Shown here one piece after another: positions 1 through 9,325 of a DNA stretch of 25,833 bases; position 1 is the first letter of the stretch; each line of letters starts with the position of its first letter. Location of the stretch: assembly GCA_023264085.1 (NCBI GenBank), contig JALQTF010000066.1, positions 1 through 25,833 of the forward strand, read 5' to 3'. Below the pieces are notes generated by a model, which saw only the letters and a list, made by a program, of their open reading frames with translations, ran no database searches and was not told the DNA's origin. A program made the translations under genes and the position numbers. Source of the stretch: Acholeplasmataceae bacterium. Lineage in GTDB: Bacteria; Bacillota_I; Bacilli_A; Acholeplasmatales; Acholeplasmataceae.

Positions 1-1
1 T

Positions 2-517
2 ACAAAGTATTTAATTAATCCTACAGGTCAATTTTTACAAGGTGGACCGAATGGTGATGCCGGATTAACTGGTAGAAAAATTATTGTGGATACCTATGGT
101 GGCTTTGCACCACATGGAGGCGGTGCATTTTCAGGGAAAGATGCAACAAAAGTTGATAGAAGTGCGGCTTATATGGCACGATATATCGCCAAAAATGTGG
201 TTGCTGCAAATCTGTGTGATATTTGTGAATTAGAAATTGCATATGCCATAGGCGTATCAGAGCCCGTCAGTTTTTATATCGATTGTCACGGCACAGAAAA
301 AGTTGAGATAAGTAAGCTTAAAAAAGCCATTCAAGAAGTATTTGATTTAAGACCAAGTCATATAATTGAAACATTAGCACTTAAAAAACCAATCTATTCA
401 CAAACATCTGCTTATGGACATTTTGGCCAAGATAACGAGACTTTCCCTTGGGAAAGACTGGATAAAATTGATATACTCAAGCAAAAAGTGTATAATAGTA
501 GTATCGAGGAACTATGA
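2..517 (+). CDS. metK: S-adenosylmethionine synthetase, C-terminal part (5' end outside window)
   Basis: Makes S-adenosylmethionine from methionine and ATP in the cytoplasm. The reading frame is open from base 2, so the gene enters from the left edge and only about 171 C-terminal residues are visible. The fragment carries family blocks: INPTGQF, GLTGRKIIVDTYGG, HGGGAFSGKD, KVDRSAAYMARYIAKN, YAIGVSEP, FDLRP, and the closing AYGHFG...FPWE. A GTG at 86 could be mistaken for a start, but it lies inside the conserved IIVDTYGG block and is not one. One small oddity is KDATKVD where most relatives have KDPTKVD. The TGA stop overlaps the ATG of the next gene (ATGA), pointing to translational coupling. 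Identity is very secure. Confidence 0.97.
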   Translation, partial: TKYLINPTGQFLQGGPNGDAGLTGRKIIVDTYGGFAPHGGGAFSGKDATKVDRSAAYMARYIAKNVVAANLCDICELEIAYAIGVSEPVSFYIDCHGTEKVEISKLKKAIQEVFDLRPSHIIETLALKKPIYSQTSAYGHFGQDNETFPWERLDKIDILKQKVYNSSIEEL

Positions 518-1404
518 GCGAACTATTGAAAAAAATTGAACCACTAGAAATTAAGAGAAAAGCACTATTTAGTAAATTCTCTAAAAATATGTTGATTGCA
601 GTTAGTTTAGCAATAATCATCATATTATTGTTTATTTTGACATTAGAACAAAATTTATTCTTTATTCTTTTCTTTTTACTTGTTCCTATTTTCTTTTTTT
701 TGAAGGCTCAAGGTTTTTCAAAACTATTTAAAAAAACAATAAAAGATGAGTTAATTAATATTGTTTTAAAAGATAAGTTTGAAGATGTGACTTATGATCA
801 ATATCAGTCTATTTCTGAATATGTTATCAACGAAACAGGGCTCGTCAAAAAACCTGATCGATTTTCTGGTGAGGATTACATCAAAGGTACATATAAAGGT
901 GTAACTTTTGAAGTAAGTGATGTCACAATGAGAGAAAGACAAGAGCATGTTGATTCTAAAGGTCATCGTACCGTGACTTATCCCGTTTACTTTAAAGGAC
1001 GATGGTACATTTATAAATTTCCCAAAACATTTAAAGGGTCATTGAAAATTACTGAAGGTCATCCTCAATCAGCTAGAGGATTAGAGAAAGTTGAAACAGA
1101 AAGTATTGCATTTAACAAAAAGTTTAAAATGTATGCATCTGAAAAACAATACGCTTTTTATCATTTAACACCAATTATGATGGAAAAACTTTTAGAATTA
1201 GAGAAATTACATCGCGGAAGAATTTATTTTTATTATTCTGGAAATGAACTTCACATAGGTGTAAATGACTCGCAGGACTATTTAGAAATTCCTTTCAGAA
1301 AAGCCATTGATGAAAAAGCTATGAAAGCTTTTGAAGGCGATATCGACCTTATTCCAGCCATTATTAATGAATTAAAACTTACTTCAGATAAATTTAAAGA
1401 ATAG
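514..1404 (+). CDS. DUF3137-type membrane protein
   Basis: Function unknown. The protein of 296 residues has two adjacent hydrophobic segments near the N-terminus (about residues 25-45 and 47-67), preceded by a charged cytoplasmic stretch, and a soluble domain after them. The soluble part contains the DUF3137-like layout: a TYKGVTFEVSDV strand, a YFKGRWYIYKFPKTFKGSL block, and a C-terminal ELHIGVNDSQDYLEIPF segment. Such proteins are often encoded beside LemA proteins, and a lemA gene follows after 20 bases. The start overlaps the metK stop by four bases. A paralogue-like partial gene starts at 25233. The family call rests on remembered pattern and neighbourhood, not on a search. Confidence 0.72.
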   Translation: MSELLKKIEPLEIKRKALFSKFSKNMLIAVSLAIIIILLFILTLEQNLFFILFFLLVPIFFFLKAQGFSKLFKKTIKDELINIVLKDKFEDVTYDQYQSISEYVINETGLVKKPDRFSGEDYIKGTYKGVTFEVSDVTMRERQEHVDSKGHRTVTYPVYFKGRWYIYKFPKTFKGSLKITEGHPQSARGLEKVETESIAFNKKFKMYASEKQYAFYHLTPIMMEKLLELEKLHRGRIYFYYSGNELHIGVNDSQDYLEIPFRKAIDEKAMKAFEGDIDLIPAIINELKLTSDKFKE

Positions 1405-1424
1405 AAAATAAAAGGAGAAAATAT

Positions 1425-1985
1425 ATGAATGATCCAATTTTAGTACTAGGGATTGTAGTAGGTGTCATATTTATTGTCATCATTTGGTTTATCTCACTAC
1501 AAAACAGTTTTAGAAGAATGCTCGTAAAAATAGATGAATCTGAATCAGGGATTGATGTTGCCTTAACGCAACGCTTTGATATGTTAACTAAAATGTATCA
1601 AGCGGCTAAAGGTTATATGAAGCATGAAAAAGAGACACTTGAAAGTGTCGTAAAATTGCGTCAGCCAAAACATGCTGATAACATTAAAGACAAAGAAGCT
1701 TTCGCAAATGAAGTTTCAAGAGGATTATCTGCGATTAATGTTGTTGTTGAACAATATCCAGATTTAAAAGCTTCTGAAAATATTTCTAAGCTTCAAACTG
1801 CAACGTTTGAAATTGAAGAAAATCTTCAGGCAGCAAGACGTGTATACAACTCAAATGTGTCTATGTATAATCAAAAAATTGTTGTTTTCCCAAATAGCAT
1901 TGTTGCAAATATGGGTAAATTCTTGAAAAGAGAATTTTTTGAAGCAGATCCACTTAAAAGAGAAGATGTACAATTCGAATTTTAA
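1425..1985 (+). CDS. lemA: LemA family membrane-anchored protein
   Basis: LemA proteins have one N-terminal membrane helix and a long helical bundle; their molecular role is not settled. This 186-residue protein shows the helix at about residues 4-24, then the family blocks: IDESESGIDVALTQRFDML, KGYMKHEKETLESV, the partner-helix region around ENISKLQTATFEIEENLQAARRVYN, and the C-terminal FPNSIVANMGKF...FF motif. The length matches the family. An AAAGGAGAA ribosome site lies a few bases before the ATG. It is the last gene of a metK-DUF3137-lemA run and is followed directly by a terminator hairpin. Confidence 0.93.
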   Translation: MNDPILVLGIVVGVIFIVIIWFISLQNSFRRMLVKIDESESGIDVALTQRFDMLTKMYQAAKGYMKHEKETLESVVKLRQPKHADNIKDKEAFANEVSRGLSAINVVVEQYPDLKASENISKLQTATFEIEENLQAARRVYNSNVSMYNQKIVVFPNSIVANMGKFLKREFFEADPLKREDVQFEF

Positions 1986-2008
1986 AAAACGCTTAGGCGT
2001 TTTTTTTT
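1984..2008 (+). terminator. Rho-independent terminator after lemA
   Basis: The sequence reads AAAAAACGC-TTAG-GCGTTTTTTTTT: a short stem of A/T pairs capped by CGC/GCG with a four-base loop, then a run of T. It begins at the lemA stop codon, so it ends the metK-DUF3137-lemA transcript. Confidence 0.8.
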
Positions 2009-2036
2009 ATCAAAAAATGGCATTTTCAACAATTGG

Positions 2037-2066
2037 TTTTCATTGTAATAAAAGCCTTTTTATAGT
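2037..2066 (+). promoter_or_regulatory. Possible promoter for the secA operon
   Basis: TTTTCA at 2037-2042 and TATAGT at 2061-2066 are 18 bases apart and lie about 30 bases before the secA ATG, after the previous terminator. The match is modest. A second -10-like TAAAAT at 2071 is an alternative without a good -35. Confidence 0.35.
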
Positions 2067-2093
2067 ATCATAAAATAGATAAGGACGTGACTT

Positions 2094-4565
2094 ATGTTTA
2101 AAAAACTATTTGATCCATCTAAGCGATTTTTAAAACAAGCAAAAGTGACAGCAGACCAAATTGTTGCGCTCGAAAATGAAATGGAATCTTTAAAAGATGA
2201 AGATTTCATCATAAGAAAAAATACATTAAAAAAACGCTTTGAAGCGGGAGAAACACTTAAATCCCTACAAGTTGAAGCGTATGCTCTTGTGCGAGAAGCA
2301 TCTAGACGTGTCACAGGCATGTACCCTTATTATGTACAACTTTTAGGGGCAATTGCCATATTTGATGGTAACATTGCTGAAATGAAAACAGGTGAGGGGA
2401 AAACCTTGACTTCAGTCATGCCTGCCTTTTTACAAGCACTCAGTGGAGAAGGTGTACATATTGTTACTGTGAATGAATATCTTGCAAAACGTGAGGCTGA
2501 AGGAGAAATTGGTGATATCTTCAGATTTTTAGGGCTTACAGTAGGGTTAAATCTAAGAGAACTCACAAGAGAACAAAAACGTGAAGCGTATGATTGTGAT
2601 ATTTTATATTCAACCAATAGTGAATTAGGATTTGATTACTTGAGAGATCATATGGTGCTATATGCAAAAGATATGGTCGCTCAAAGAGGTCTTAATTTTG
2701 CAATAATCGATGAAATCGATTCGATTTTAATTGATGAGGCACGTACACCTCTTATTATTTCAGGTGGTGCTAAAAATAATCAAAATTTATATCAATCTGC
2801 AGATCGTTTTTCAAAATCATTACGTGATGAAGATTTTGAGATTGATATTGAATCTAAAACAATTGAACTGACACAATCAGGGATTGTTAAAGCAGAGCAA
2901 ATATTTAAAATTGATAACTTATATGATTTAAAATATGTCACGCTCGTACATCATATAAACAACGCATTAAGAGCAAATTATTTGATGTTTAAAGACAAAG
3001 AATATGTTGTTGCTGAAAACCAAGTGCTCATTGTCGATCAATTTACTGGCCGTATCTTAAAAGGAAGACAATTTTCTGAAGGTCTTCATCAAGCTTTAGA
3101 AGCGAAAGAAAATGTACAAATAAAAAAAGAAACAGTGACAGTAGCAACCATCACTTACCAAAACTTTTTTAGAATGTATAAAAAACTTTCTGGGATGACC
3201 GGTACAGCAAAGACTGAAGAAGAAGAATTCAGAGATATTTATAATATGGAAGTCATCGAGATTCCTACAAATGAACCACTTATTAGAAAAGATGAACCTG
3301 ATTATTTATTTGCATCTGAAGATGCAAAATTTGAGGCTTTAGTGAACGAAGTTGAAAAAAGACATCAACTTGGACAACCAATTCTCATTGGTACAATTGC
3401 TGTTGAAACATCCGAAGATTTATCGATGATGCTTAAAAAGAGACGTATCCCACATGAAATCTTAAATGCTAAAAATCATGAAAGAGAAGCTGACATCATT
3501 GCTAAAGCGGGTCAAAAAGGGTCTGTTACAATTGCGACCAACATGGCTGGACGTGGAACAGATATTAAGTTAGGCGAAGGTGTGAAAGACTTAGGTGGAT
3601 TAGCTGTCATTGGTTCAGAGCGTCATGAATCAAGACGTATTGATAATCAGTTGCGAGGTCGTTCTGGTCGACAAGGAGATCCAGGATATTCAAGATTTTA
3701 TTTATCTGCAGATGATGAACTTATGGTGCGTTTCGGAGGTGAGACATTTAAGCAGCGAATGGTCATGTTAGAACGTCTCAACGCTAGTAGTAATGAACCA
3801 CTTTCCTCTAAAATTTTTACAAGATTTGTGACCAATGCACAAAAGCGTATCGAAGGTAATAACTATGATGCGCGTAAAAATGTTTTAAAATATGATGATG
3901 TCTTACGAAAACAACGTGAAATCATCTATAAAGAACGTCGTGATGTTTTGTTATTAGAATCAATTGAACCTCAAGTCTTAAATGCGATTCAGCGAACATT
4001 AACTTCAGAAGTAAAACAATATACAACCGTCATTGATAAAGAAACAAACGTGGACATAGAGTCCTTATTTCAACATATTACAAATACATATTTTAAACCT
4101 GATGTGCTCACGAAAGAGATGATTGAAAACCATAATGTTGAAGAGATTCAAGCGACCATTTTAGATCTGGCACACAATGAAATGCAAACAAAAAAAGAAA
4201 ATACACCAGAAGTTATATATAATGAATTTTTAAAAGTCATTATGTTACGTGTGATTGATACATACTGGACACAACATATTGATACAATGAGTGAACTTAG
4301 ACAAGGTGTTTCGCTACAATCTTACGGACAAAACAATCCCCTGACAATGTATCAACAAGAAGGACTTAGACTTTTTAATACCATGGTTTTAAATATCTCT
4401 AAAGATGTCACAAGATTTGCATTGCGTGCACACATACAAATGGATGCTCAAAGAGAAGCAGTTGTTAAAAATACATCTACGAATCAAGGTCAAATGGACG
4501 CACCAAAAAAACTAAGAAAGCCTAAAGTAAGACGTAATCGTAATATGAGAGGACGCCCATTTTAA
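2094..4565 (+). CDS. secA: Protein translocase ATPase SecA
   Basis: Motor of the Sec secretion channel; drives preproteins through SecYEG with ATP. The 823 residues contain Walker A (EMKTGEGKT, 97-104), the DEAD-type Walker B (IIDEIDS, 204-210) followed by ILIDEARTPLIISG, the GMTGTAKTEEEEF block, and the second helicase lobe with TNMAGRGTD and QLRGRSGRQGDPG. The C-terminal tail is short and basic (KLRKPKVRRNRNMRGRPF) and lacks the Cys-rich zinc-binding motif found in many SecA proteins for SecB or lipid contact. The start is fixed by AAGGA at 2081 before the ATG. Only three bases separate its stop from prfB. Confidence 0.98.
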   Translation: MFKKLFDPSKRFLKQAKVTADQIVALENEMESLKDEDFIIRKNTLKKRFEAGETLKSLQVEAYALVREASRRVTGMYPYYVQLLGAIAIFDGNIAEMKTGEGKTLTSVMPAFLQALSGEGVHIVTVNEYLAKREAEGEIGDIFRFLGLTVGLNLRELTREQKREAYDCDILYSTNSELGFDYLRDHMVLYAKDMVAQRGLNFAIIDEIDSILIDEARTPLIISGGAKNNQNLYQSADRFSKSLRDEDFEIDIESKTIELTQSGIVKAEQIFKIDNLYDLKYVTLVHHINNALRANYLMFKDKEYVVAENQVLIVDQFTGRILKGRQFSEGLHQALEAKENVQIKKETVTVATITYQNFFRMYKKLSGMTGTAKTEEEEFRDIYNMEVIEIPTNEPLIRKDEPDYLFASEDAKFEALVNEVEKRHQLGQPILIGTIAVETSEDLSMMLKKRRIPHEILNAKNHEREADIIAKAGQKGSVTIATNMAGRGTDIKLGEGVKDLGGLAVIGSERHESRRIDNQLRGRSGRQGDPGYSRFYLSADDELMVRFGGETFKQRMVMLERLNASSNEPLSSKIFTRFVTNAQKRIEGNNYDARKNVLKYDDVLRKQREIIYKERRDVLLLESIEPQVLNAIQRTLTSEVKQYTTVIDKETNVDIESLFQHITNTYFKPDVLTKEMIENHNVEEIQATILDLAHNEMQTKKENTPEVIYNEFLKVIMLRVIDTYWTQHIDTMSELRQGVSLQSYGQNNPLTMYQQEGLRLFNTMVLNISKDVTRFALRAHIQMDAQREAVVKNTSTNQGQMDAPKKLRKPKVRRNRNMRGRPF

Positions 4566-4568
4566 GCT

Positions 4569-5657
4569 ATGATTGAACGTTATGAACTTAACAAGTGGAT
4601 CGATAACTTTCAAATTAGAATGGATGATATTCAAAAAGCAATCAAGCCTGAATCCATTCAGTTATCTTTAAAAAAATTATCAGATGCGATGCAAGCACCT
4701 GATTTTTGGTCGAATACACTTGAAGCAAAAAAAGTCACAAAAGAATCTGCACGCTTAGAGAAAAAACTTCAAACGTTTTTGTCACTCAAAACAATGTTTG
4801 AAGATATTTGTATGCTTGCAGATGAATCCAAAGAAGATGCGAGTTTGTTTGAACTTTTAATTTCTGAAATGGATGCATTTGAATCACAAATGAAAGCATA
4901 TGAAATAGAAGTACTGTTATCTGGACCATATGATGATCATGATGTGTTATTAGAAATTCATCCTGGTGCTGGTGGTACAGAATCTCAGGACTGGGCAGAT
5001 ATGTTATATCGAATGTATCAAAGATATGCGCAACGTCAAGGGTATAAAGTTGAACTATTAGATTATCTTGCAGGTGAAGAAGCAGGAATTAAAAGTGTGA
5101 CCTTGAGAATTAAAGGTGATTATGCATATGGTTATTTAAAAGCTGAGCATGGTGTCCATCGATTGGTTAGAATTTCACCATTCGACTCCAATCAAAGACG
5201 TCACACTTCATTTGCGTCATGTGAAGTCATGCCAGAAATTGATGATGATGTTGAGATTGATATTAAAGATGAAGATATTAAAGTTGATGTGTACCGTTCA
5301 AGTGGTGCGGGTGGTCAATCCGTGAATACGACGGATTCTGCTGTCCGAATCACGCATTTAAAGACAAACATTGTCGTTACATGTCAAAATGAACGTTCTC
5401 AAATTAAAAATCGTGAGACTGCTTTGAAAATGTTAAAAGCAAAACTCATTCAAGAAGAAATCAAAAAACAAGAACTAGAATTAAAACAACTTAAAGGGGA
5501 TCAACAGACGATTGGATGGGGATCTCAAATTCGATCGTATGTATTTCATCCATATCAAATGGTAAAAGACCATAGAACGGATGCTGAAACTGCACTCATT
5601 CATGATGTGATGGATGGCGATATTGATCTGTTTATCAATGCTTATTTAAAAGCATAA
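4569..5657 (+). CDS. prfB: Peptide chain release factor 2, single continuous frame
   Basis: Releases finished peptides at UGA and UAA codons. The 362 residues carry the UGA-recognition tripeptide SPF (203-205) in RISPFDSNQRRHTSF and the catalytic GGQ (248-250) in SSGAGGQSVN, so the gene appears functional. The N-terminal coding region reads straight through; the programmed +1 frameshift (an in-frame TGA near codon 25) that controls many bacterial RF2 genes is absent. An intact RF2 fits use of TGA as a stop here. It follows secA by three bases, a common order in Firmicutes. There is no strong ribosome site in the short gap, so coupling to secA is likely. Confidence 0.97.
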   Translation: MIERYELNKWIDNFQIRMDDIQKAIKPESIQLSLKKLSDAMQAPDFWSNTLEAKKVTKESARLEKKLQTFLSLKTMFEDICMLADESKEDASLFELLISEMDAFESQMKAYEIEVLLSGPYDDHDVLLEIHPGAGGTESQDWADMLYRMYQRYAQRQGYKVELLDYLAGEEAGIKSVTLRIKGDYAYGYLKAEHGVHRLVRISPFDSNQRRHTSFASCEVMPEIDDDVEIDIKDEDIKVDVYRSSGAGGQSVNTTDSAVRITHLKTNIVVTCQNERSQIKNRETALKMLKAKLIQEEIKKQELELKQLKGDQQTIGWGSQIRSYVFHPYQMVKDHRTDAETALIHDVMDGDIDLFINAYLKA

Positions 5658-5668
5658 GGAGATATGTT

Positions 5669-7135
5669 ATGGAAAAAAAATGGATCGGGCTCTTTTTCTT
5701 AGCAGCAATCTTTTTATCTTTTGCTGCAGGATTTGCCATAAAAGACATCTTTCCTGATCGTCTATTTAGTCAGGGGTCAGATATTTATGAAACCATCACA
5801 ACAGCCTTAGAAGAGCATTACTATTACAATTTAGATGATACCGCAACATTAGAAGCATATATTGCTTCCATGGACGCAATCGTTGCCTCCTATGGAAGTT
5901 ATTTTAATGATCCTTATACAAGAATTGATGCGTATAATACATCAACCCTTGTAAATAATCAAGTAGGATTAGGGATATATATTGATTTTGTAGATAATAT
6001 ACCTGTTGTACGGCATGTGATATATGACGGTCCATCATATAAAAAATTTTATCCTGGTGATCAAATACTGGGTATCAAAGACGGGATATCATTTGTCGAG
6101 TTAAATGATATTGATGCGATTACAGAAATATTTAGAGAACAAGCATTTTTAGATCATACAGTCACATTTGAAGTTAAAAATGCCATTGGCAATGTTAGAG
6201 ATGTTACAATTACCTATGACATTTTAAATGATACAAATGTCACGGCACATCAGTTTATCAACACCAATGTATCGTATATATCCATTCAACAATTTAATCC
6301 ATATGTCGATGAAAACAATATTGGTACTGCCCAAGCATTCAAAGAAACATTAGCGTACTTAGAGACGCAAGGACTTAATGACAATGGCACCCTTATTATT
6401 GATTTAAGAAATAATCCAGGTGGTAGTTTAACGGCATTACACAATCAAGGCAATAGTAGTTTACCTTCTGGTATCATTCAACAACTCTTACCATATGATG
6501 CATCTGTCAATTATTTTTCACTCATAGATAATGATGGCAACATGACACATTATAAAGGCGGACTCGCAGAGCCTAAACCCTATGAAATCGTTGTATTAGT
6601 CAATCGTTTTTCAGCATCCGCAAGTGAAGTTCTCGCCGCATCACTTCAATCGTACGGGTATGCTGTGTATGGAGAAGAAACATTTGGCAAATATGTGTAT
6701 CAAAATCAAATACCACTCACAGAAATAAATGATACATCCTACGTACTGGTTTATACAGAAGGTATTTGGACATATAAAGATCAAGTCACGATTCAAGAAG
6801 ATCCGATTGATATTATATTAACACCCACAGATAAAATAGAAGATATTGTTGAATTGAAGTATGAAACCATTATGGAAAAAGATCAAGTTTATGAACCATT
6901 AAAGAATATGATCCGTGTTATTAATCTTTACTATCAACTTGATTTAAGAACGGATGGCTATTTTGATTCAGACATAGAAAATGCCATTAAAGACATTCAA
7001 AATTTAGCAACCATCCAAGTCAGTGGCATCATCGATTTTGAAACCTTTCAATATATTTATGATCTATATTTAAGTGTGCAATATGATATTTCTTATGATC
7101 GAGAATTAGAATATGTTGTAGGTCGTTATTCATGA
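5669..7135 (+). CDS. ctpA: S41 C-terminal processing protease with a peptidoglycan-binding-like C-terminus
   Basis: Membrane-anchored serine protease that trims or degrades exported proteins. The N-terminus (about residues 5-24) is one hydrophobic anchor or uncleaved signal. A PDZ domain follows at about 90-170 (GLGIYIDFVDNIPVVRHV...YPGDQILGI). The protease core has LIIDLRNNPGGSL, the catalytic serine in FSASASE (Ser317 by analogy with Prc/CtpB) and Lys341 plus Gln345 in TFGKYVYQ, matching the Ser-Lys-Gln arrangement of CtpB. Residues about 410-468 resemble a PG_binding_1 repeat (TDGYFDSDIENAIKDIQ...VSGIIDFETF), as in several Firmicutes CtpA proteins. AAGGAG lies eight bases before the ATG. 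Its stop overlaps the recX start. Confidence 0.93.
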   Translation: MEKKWIGLFFLAAIFLSFAAGFAIKDIFPDRLFSQGSDIYETITTALEEHYYYNLDDTATLEAYIASMDAIVASYGSYFNDPYTRIDAYNTSTLVNNQVGLGIYIDFVDNIPVVRHVIYDGPSYKKFYPGDQILGIKDGISFVELNDIDAITEIFREQAFLDHTVTFEVKNAIGNVRDVTITYDILNDTNVTAHQFINTNVSYISIQQFNPYVDENNIGTAQAFKETLAYLETQGLNDNGTLIIDLRNNPGGSLTALHNQGNSSLPSGIIQQLLPYDASVNYFSLIDNDGNMTHYKGGLAEPKPYEIVVLVNRFSASASEVLAASLQSYGYAVYGEETFGKYVYQNQIPLTEINDTSYVLVYTEGIWTYKDQVTIQEDPIDIILTPTDKIEDIVELKYETIMEKDQVYEPLKNMIRVINLYYQLDLRTDGYFDSDIENAIKDIQNLATIQVSGIIDFETFQYIYDLYLSVQYDISYDRELEYVVGRYS

Positions 7136-7884
7136 TTGTAAAAAACTACACGTTTGTCAATGAAGATGTGCATGTTGATTTAGAGCGAGAAACACTCGTC
7201 ATATCATATGCACTTTTTTTGAAATATCAATTAAAAGTTGGGATGGACATATCAGATGAAACCATGCATCTTATACAAAAAGATCGTTTATTTGAGCATC
7301 TGTATCAATCTGCAAAAACATATTTAAAAAGACAACATACTGTAAGTGAAGTGTATACGCATTTAGAAAAACAATCTTCAGATCAAGTTGTCATTACGCA
7401 AGTCATTCAATCATTGAAAGACAAACATTATGTGAATGATGAGGATTTTATCAAACGCTATATCCAAAGCCATAAACATTATGGACCTAAGAAGATTGTC
7501 TTTGCTTTAAAAAACAAAGGTGTGACTACAAAAGAGATAGAAACACAACTGAAAGATGTGGATTTTCAGCAAAGACTTAAAGATGTCATCGCATCATGTA
7601 TTCAAAAAAATAAGCAATTGTCACATGCAAAAAAACGTCAAAAATGTTACGTTTATACTCGTCAATTGGGGTATGAACAATCTGATATTCAAACTCATCT
7701 TGAACGCATCACGACATCAACAGATAATGAAGCAGATGCATTAAAAAAACTATGGACAAAAAAGCAATCTAAATTAAATGGACAAGCTTTTGATAAGTGT
7801 CAACAATGGATAAGGATTGCGATGCAACAAGGCTTCCGTTATGAAGACGCAAAAAAATTATGTCAGGAGATCGACGATGTATAG
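7132..7884 (+). CDS. recX: Regulatory protein RecX
   Basis: RecX binds RecA filaments and limits recombination and SOS activity. The 250-residue protein shows the RecX three-helix repeats: YLKRQHTVSEVYTHLEKQS, VIQSLKDKHYVNDEDFIKRYIQSH, and HYGPKKIVFALKNKGVTTKEIETQL, followed by a degenerate second set towards the C-terminus. The start ATG overlaps the ctp stop (ATGA) and the 3' end overlaps the next gene by eight bases, so it sits in a translationally coupled cluster. No recA is in the window. Length matches long Firmicutes RecX proteins. Confidence 0.9.
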   Translation: MIVKNYTFVNEDVHVDLERETLVISYALFLKYQLKVGMDISDETMHLIQKDRLFEHLYQSAKTYLKRQHTVSEVYTHLEKQSSDQVVITQVIQSLKDKHYVNDEDFIKRYIQSHKHYGPKKIVFALKNKGVTTKEIETQLKDVDFQQRLKDVIASCIQKNKQLSHAKKRQKCYVYTRQLGYEQSDIQTHLERITTSTDNEADALKKLWTKKQSKLNGQAFDKCQQWIRIAMQQGFRYEDAKKLCQEIDDV

Positions 7885-9325
7885 ACTGTTCAATGGCACT
7901 TTTTACACTATGGATGAATTAGAATCCGTTTATGAATTATATGTGGACCGTGAAGGCTTCATTACAACGAATCAAAATGATATCAATGACATCATTGACA
8001 TCGATATGCAAGGACAATATATTTATCCAGCGTTTGTCGATTGTCATCTTCACTTGATGGGATATGGACAATTTTTATCACGACTTCAAATTAAAGGCGT
8101 ATTAAACAAACACGATGTCTTCATGTTAATTAAAAAACATTTAGACTTAAACATGATTTACATAGAACACTATAAGCCAAGTATAAATATCAACAAAAAA
8201 GATTTAGATGACATTTCAACAGATATTCCAATATATTTAAGACACGAAGATTATCACGGGATGACATTAAACTCTAAAGCACTTGAAATCATGAATTTCG
8301 AAAGTGAAAATGGTATTTTAAAAGAAGAAGACGCAACAATGGCTCTTCAATCCATCCCAAAAAACACCATCGATACACTCACTTCATTTTTGATGAAAGC
8401 ATATCAGAAACTAAATACTTATGGGATTGTCGCTGGTCACAGTGATGATTTATATTATTTCAACGGGTATCATGATACTCTTCAAGCATTTTTTCAAGCA
8501 AGTCAGACGCATCCTTTTTATAACCATTTACTTGTGCATCAGCAAACATTAAACGATCATATACATCGTCCTATCGTAGAAAATGATTTTGTTGAACTAG
8601 GTGCAGTTAAAATGTTTTATGACGGGACGACTGGTTCAAAAACTGCCTTAATGTCCAGACCATATGTTGATGATACGTATGGTATGCGAATCACGAGTAT
8701 TGAAACATTTAAAGCTCAAGTGAGACAAGCGAGAGATGCTGATATGGCAGTTGCAATTCATGTTATTGGAGATCAAGGATTATTAGAAGTTGCTGAGATA
8801 CTTAGAGAAATTCCTGTGAAAAAGGGATTATTTGACCGTGTCATTCATGCAAGTTATGCGAATCAAGAAGCAATACATATACTTAAAACACTCGATGTCT
8901 TTTTAGATATTCAACCACAGTTTTTAACGACCGATTTACCACATACACTCTCTTTATTTAAAGATACACCAAACATGGTATTTCCTTTTAAAAGGTATCA
9001 TGATGAAGGTATTCATTATGGTTATTCTTCAGATGCTCCTGTTGAAGATCCTAATCCATTATTAGGCATATATGCAGCAGAGACAAGACATGTTGGCGAG
9101 ATACATGACAAAGATCAATGTATGACACGCTATGATGCAGTCAAAGCTTATACTACCCACGCTTGGATGCTATCAAAGCATAAAGGTGGGTATTTAAAGC
9201 CTACTTATCCTGCCAATTTTGTAGTATTTAATGAAGATATATTGAACATCCATCATGACCGATTAAAAACATTACAAGTATCTGAAACATGGATGCAAGG
9301 AAAAATCATTTATAAAGCACCTTAA
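7877..9325 (+). CDS. Amidohydrolase family protein, YtcJ-like
   Basis: Predicted metal-dependent hydrolase of the amidohydrolase superfamily (Amidohydro_3/YtcJ group); the substrate cannot be told. Metal-site motifs are visible: FVDCHLHL (His57, His59), KMFYDGTTGSKTALM near residue 245, AIHVIGDQG near 295, VIHASYANQEAIHIL near 323 and SSDAPVEDPNPLLG near 385. A longer reading from 7817 exists, but the ATG at 7877 has CAGGAGA just upstream and begins the normal MYRLFNGTFYT strand, giving 482 residues. It overlaps the end of recX by eight bases and is the last gene before a terminator, so it appears to be the tail of the secA operon. Confidence 0.88.
   Translation: MYRLFNGTFYTMDELESVYELYVDREGFITTNQNDINDIIDIDMQGQYIYPAFVDCHLHLMGYGQFLSRLQIKGVLNKHDVFMLIKKHLDLNMIYIEHYKPSININKKDLDDISTDIPIYLRHEDYHGMTLNSKALEIMNFESENGILKEEDATMALQSIPKNTIDTLTSFLMKAYQKLNTYGIVAGHSDDLYYFNGYHDTLQAFFQASQTHPFYNHLLVHQQTLNDHIHRPIVENDFVELGAVKMFYDGTTGSKTALMSRPYVDDTYGMRITSIETFKAQVRQARDADMAVAIHVIGDQGLLEVAEILREIPVKKGLFDRVIHASYANQEAIHILKTLDVFLDIQPQFLTTDLPHTLSLFKDTPNMVFPFKRYHDEGIHYGYSSDAPVEDPNPLLGIYAAETRHVGEIHDKDQCMTRYDAVKAYTTHAWMLSKHKGGYLKPTYPANFVVFNEDILNIHHDRLKTLQVSETWMQGKIIYKAP

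Noticed and set aside
7817..7876. Upstream start for the amidohydrolase
   Set aside because: It lies deep in recX without a ribosome site; ATG 7877 has CAGGAGA and begins the normal N-terminus.
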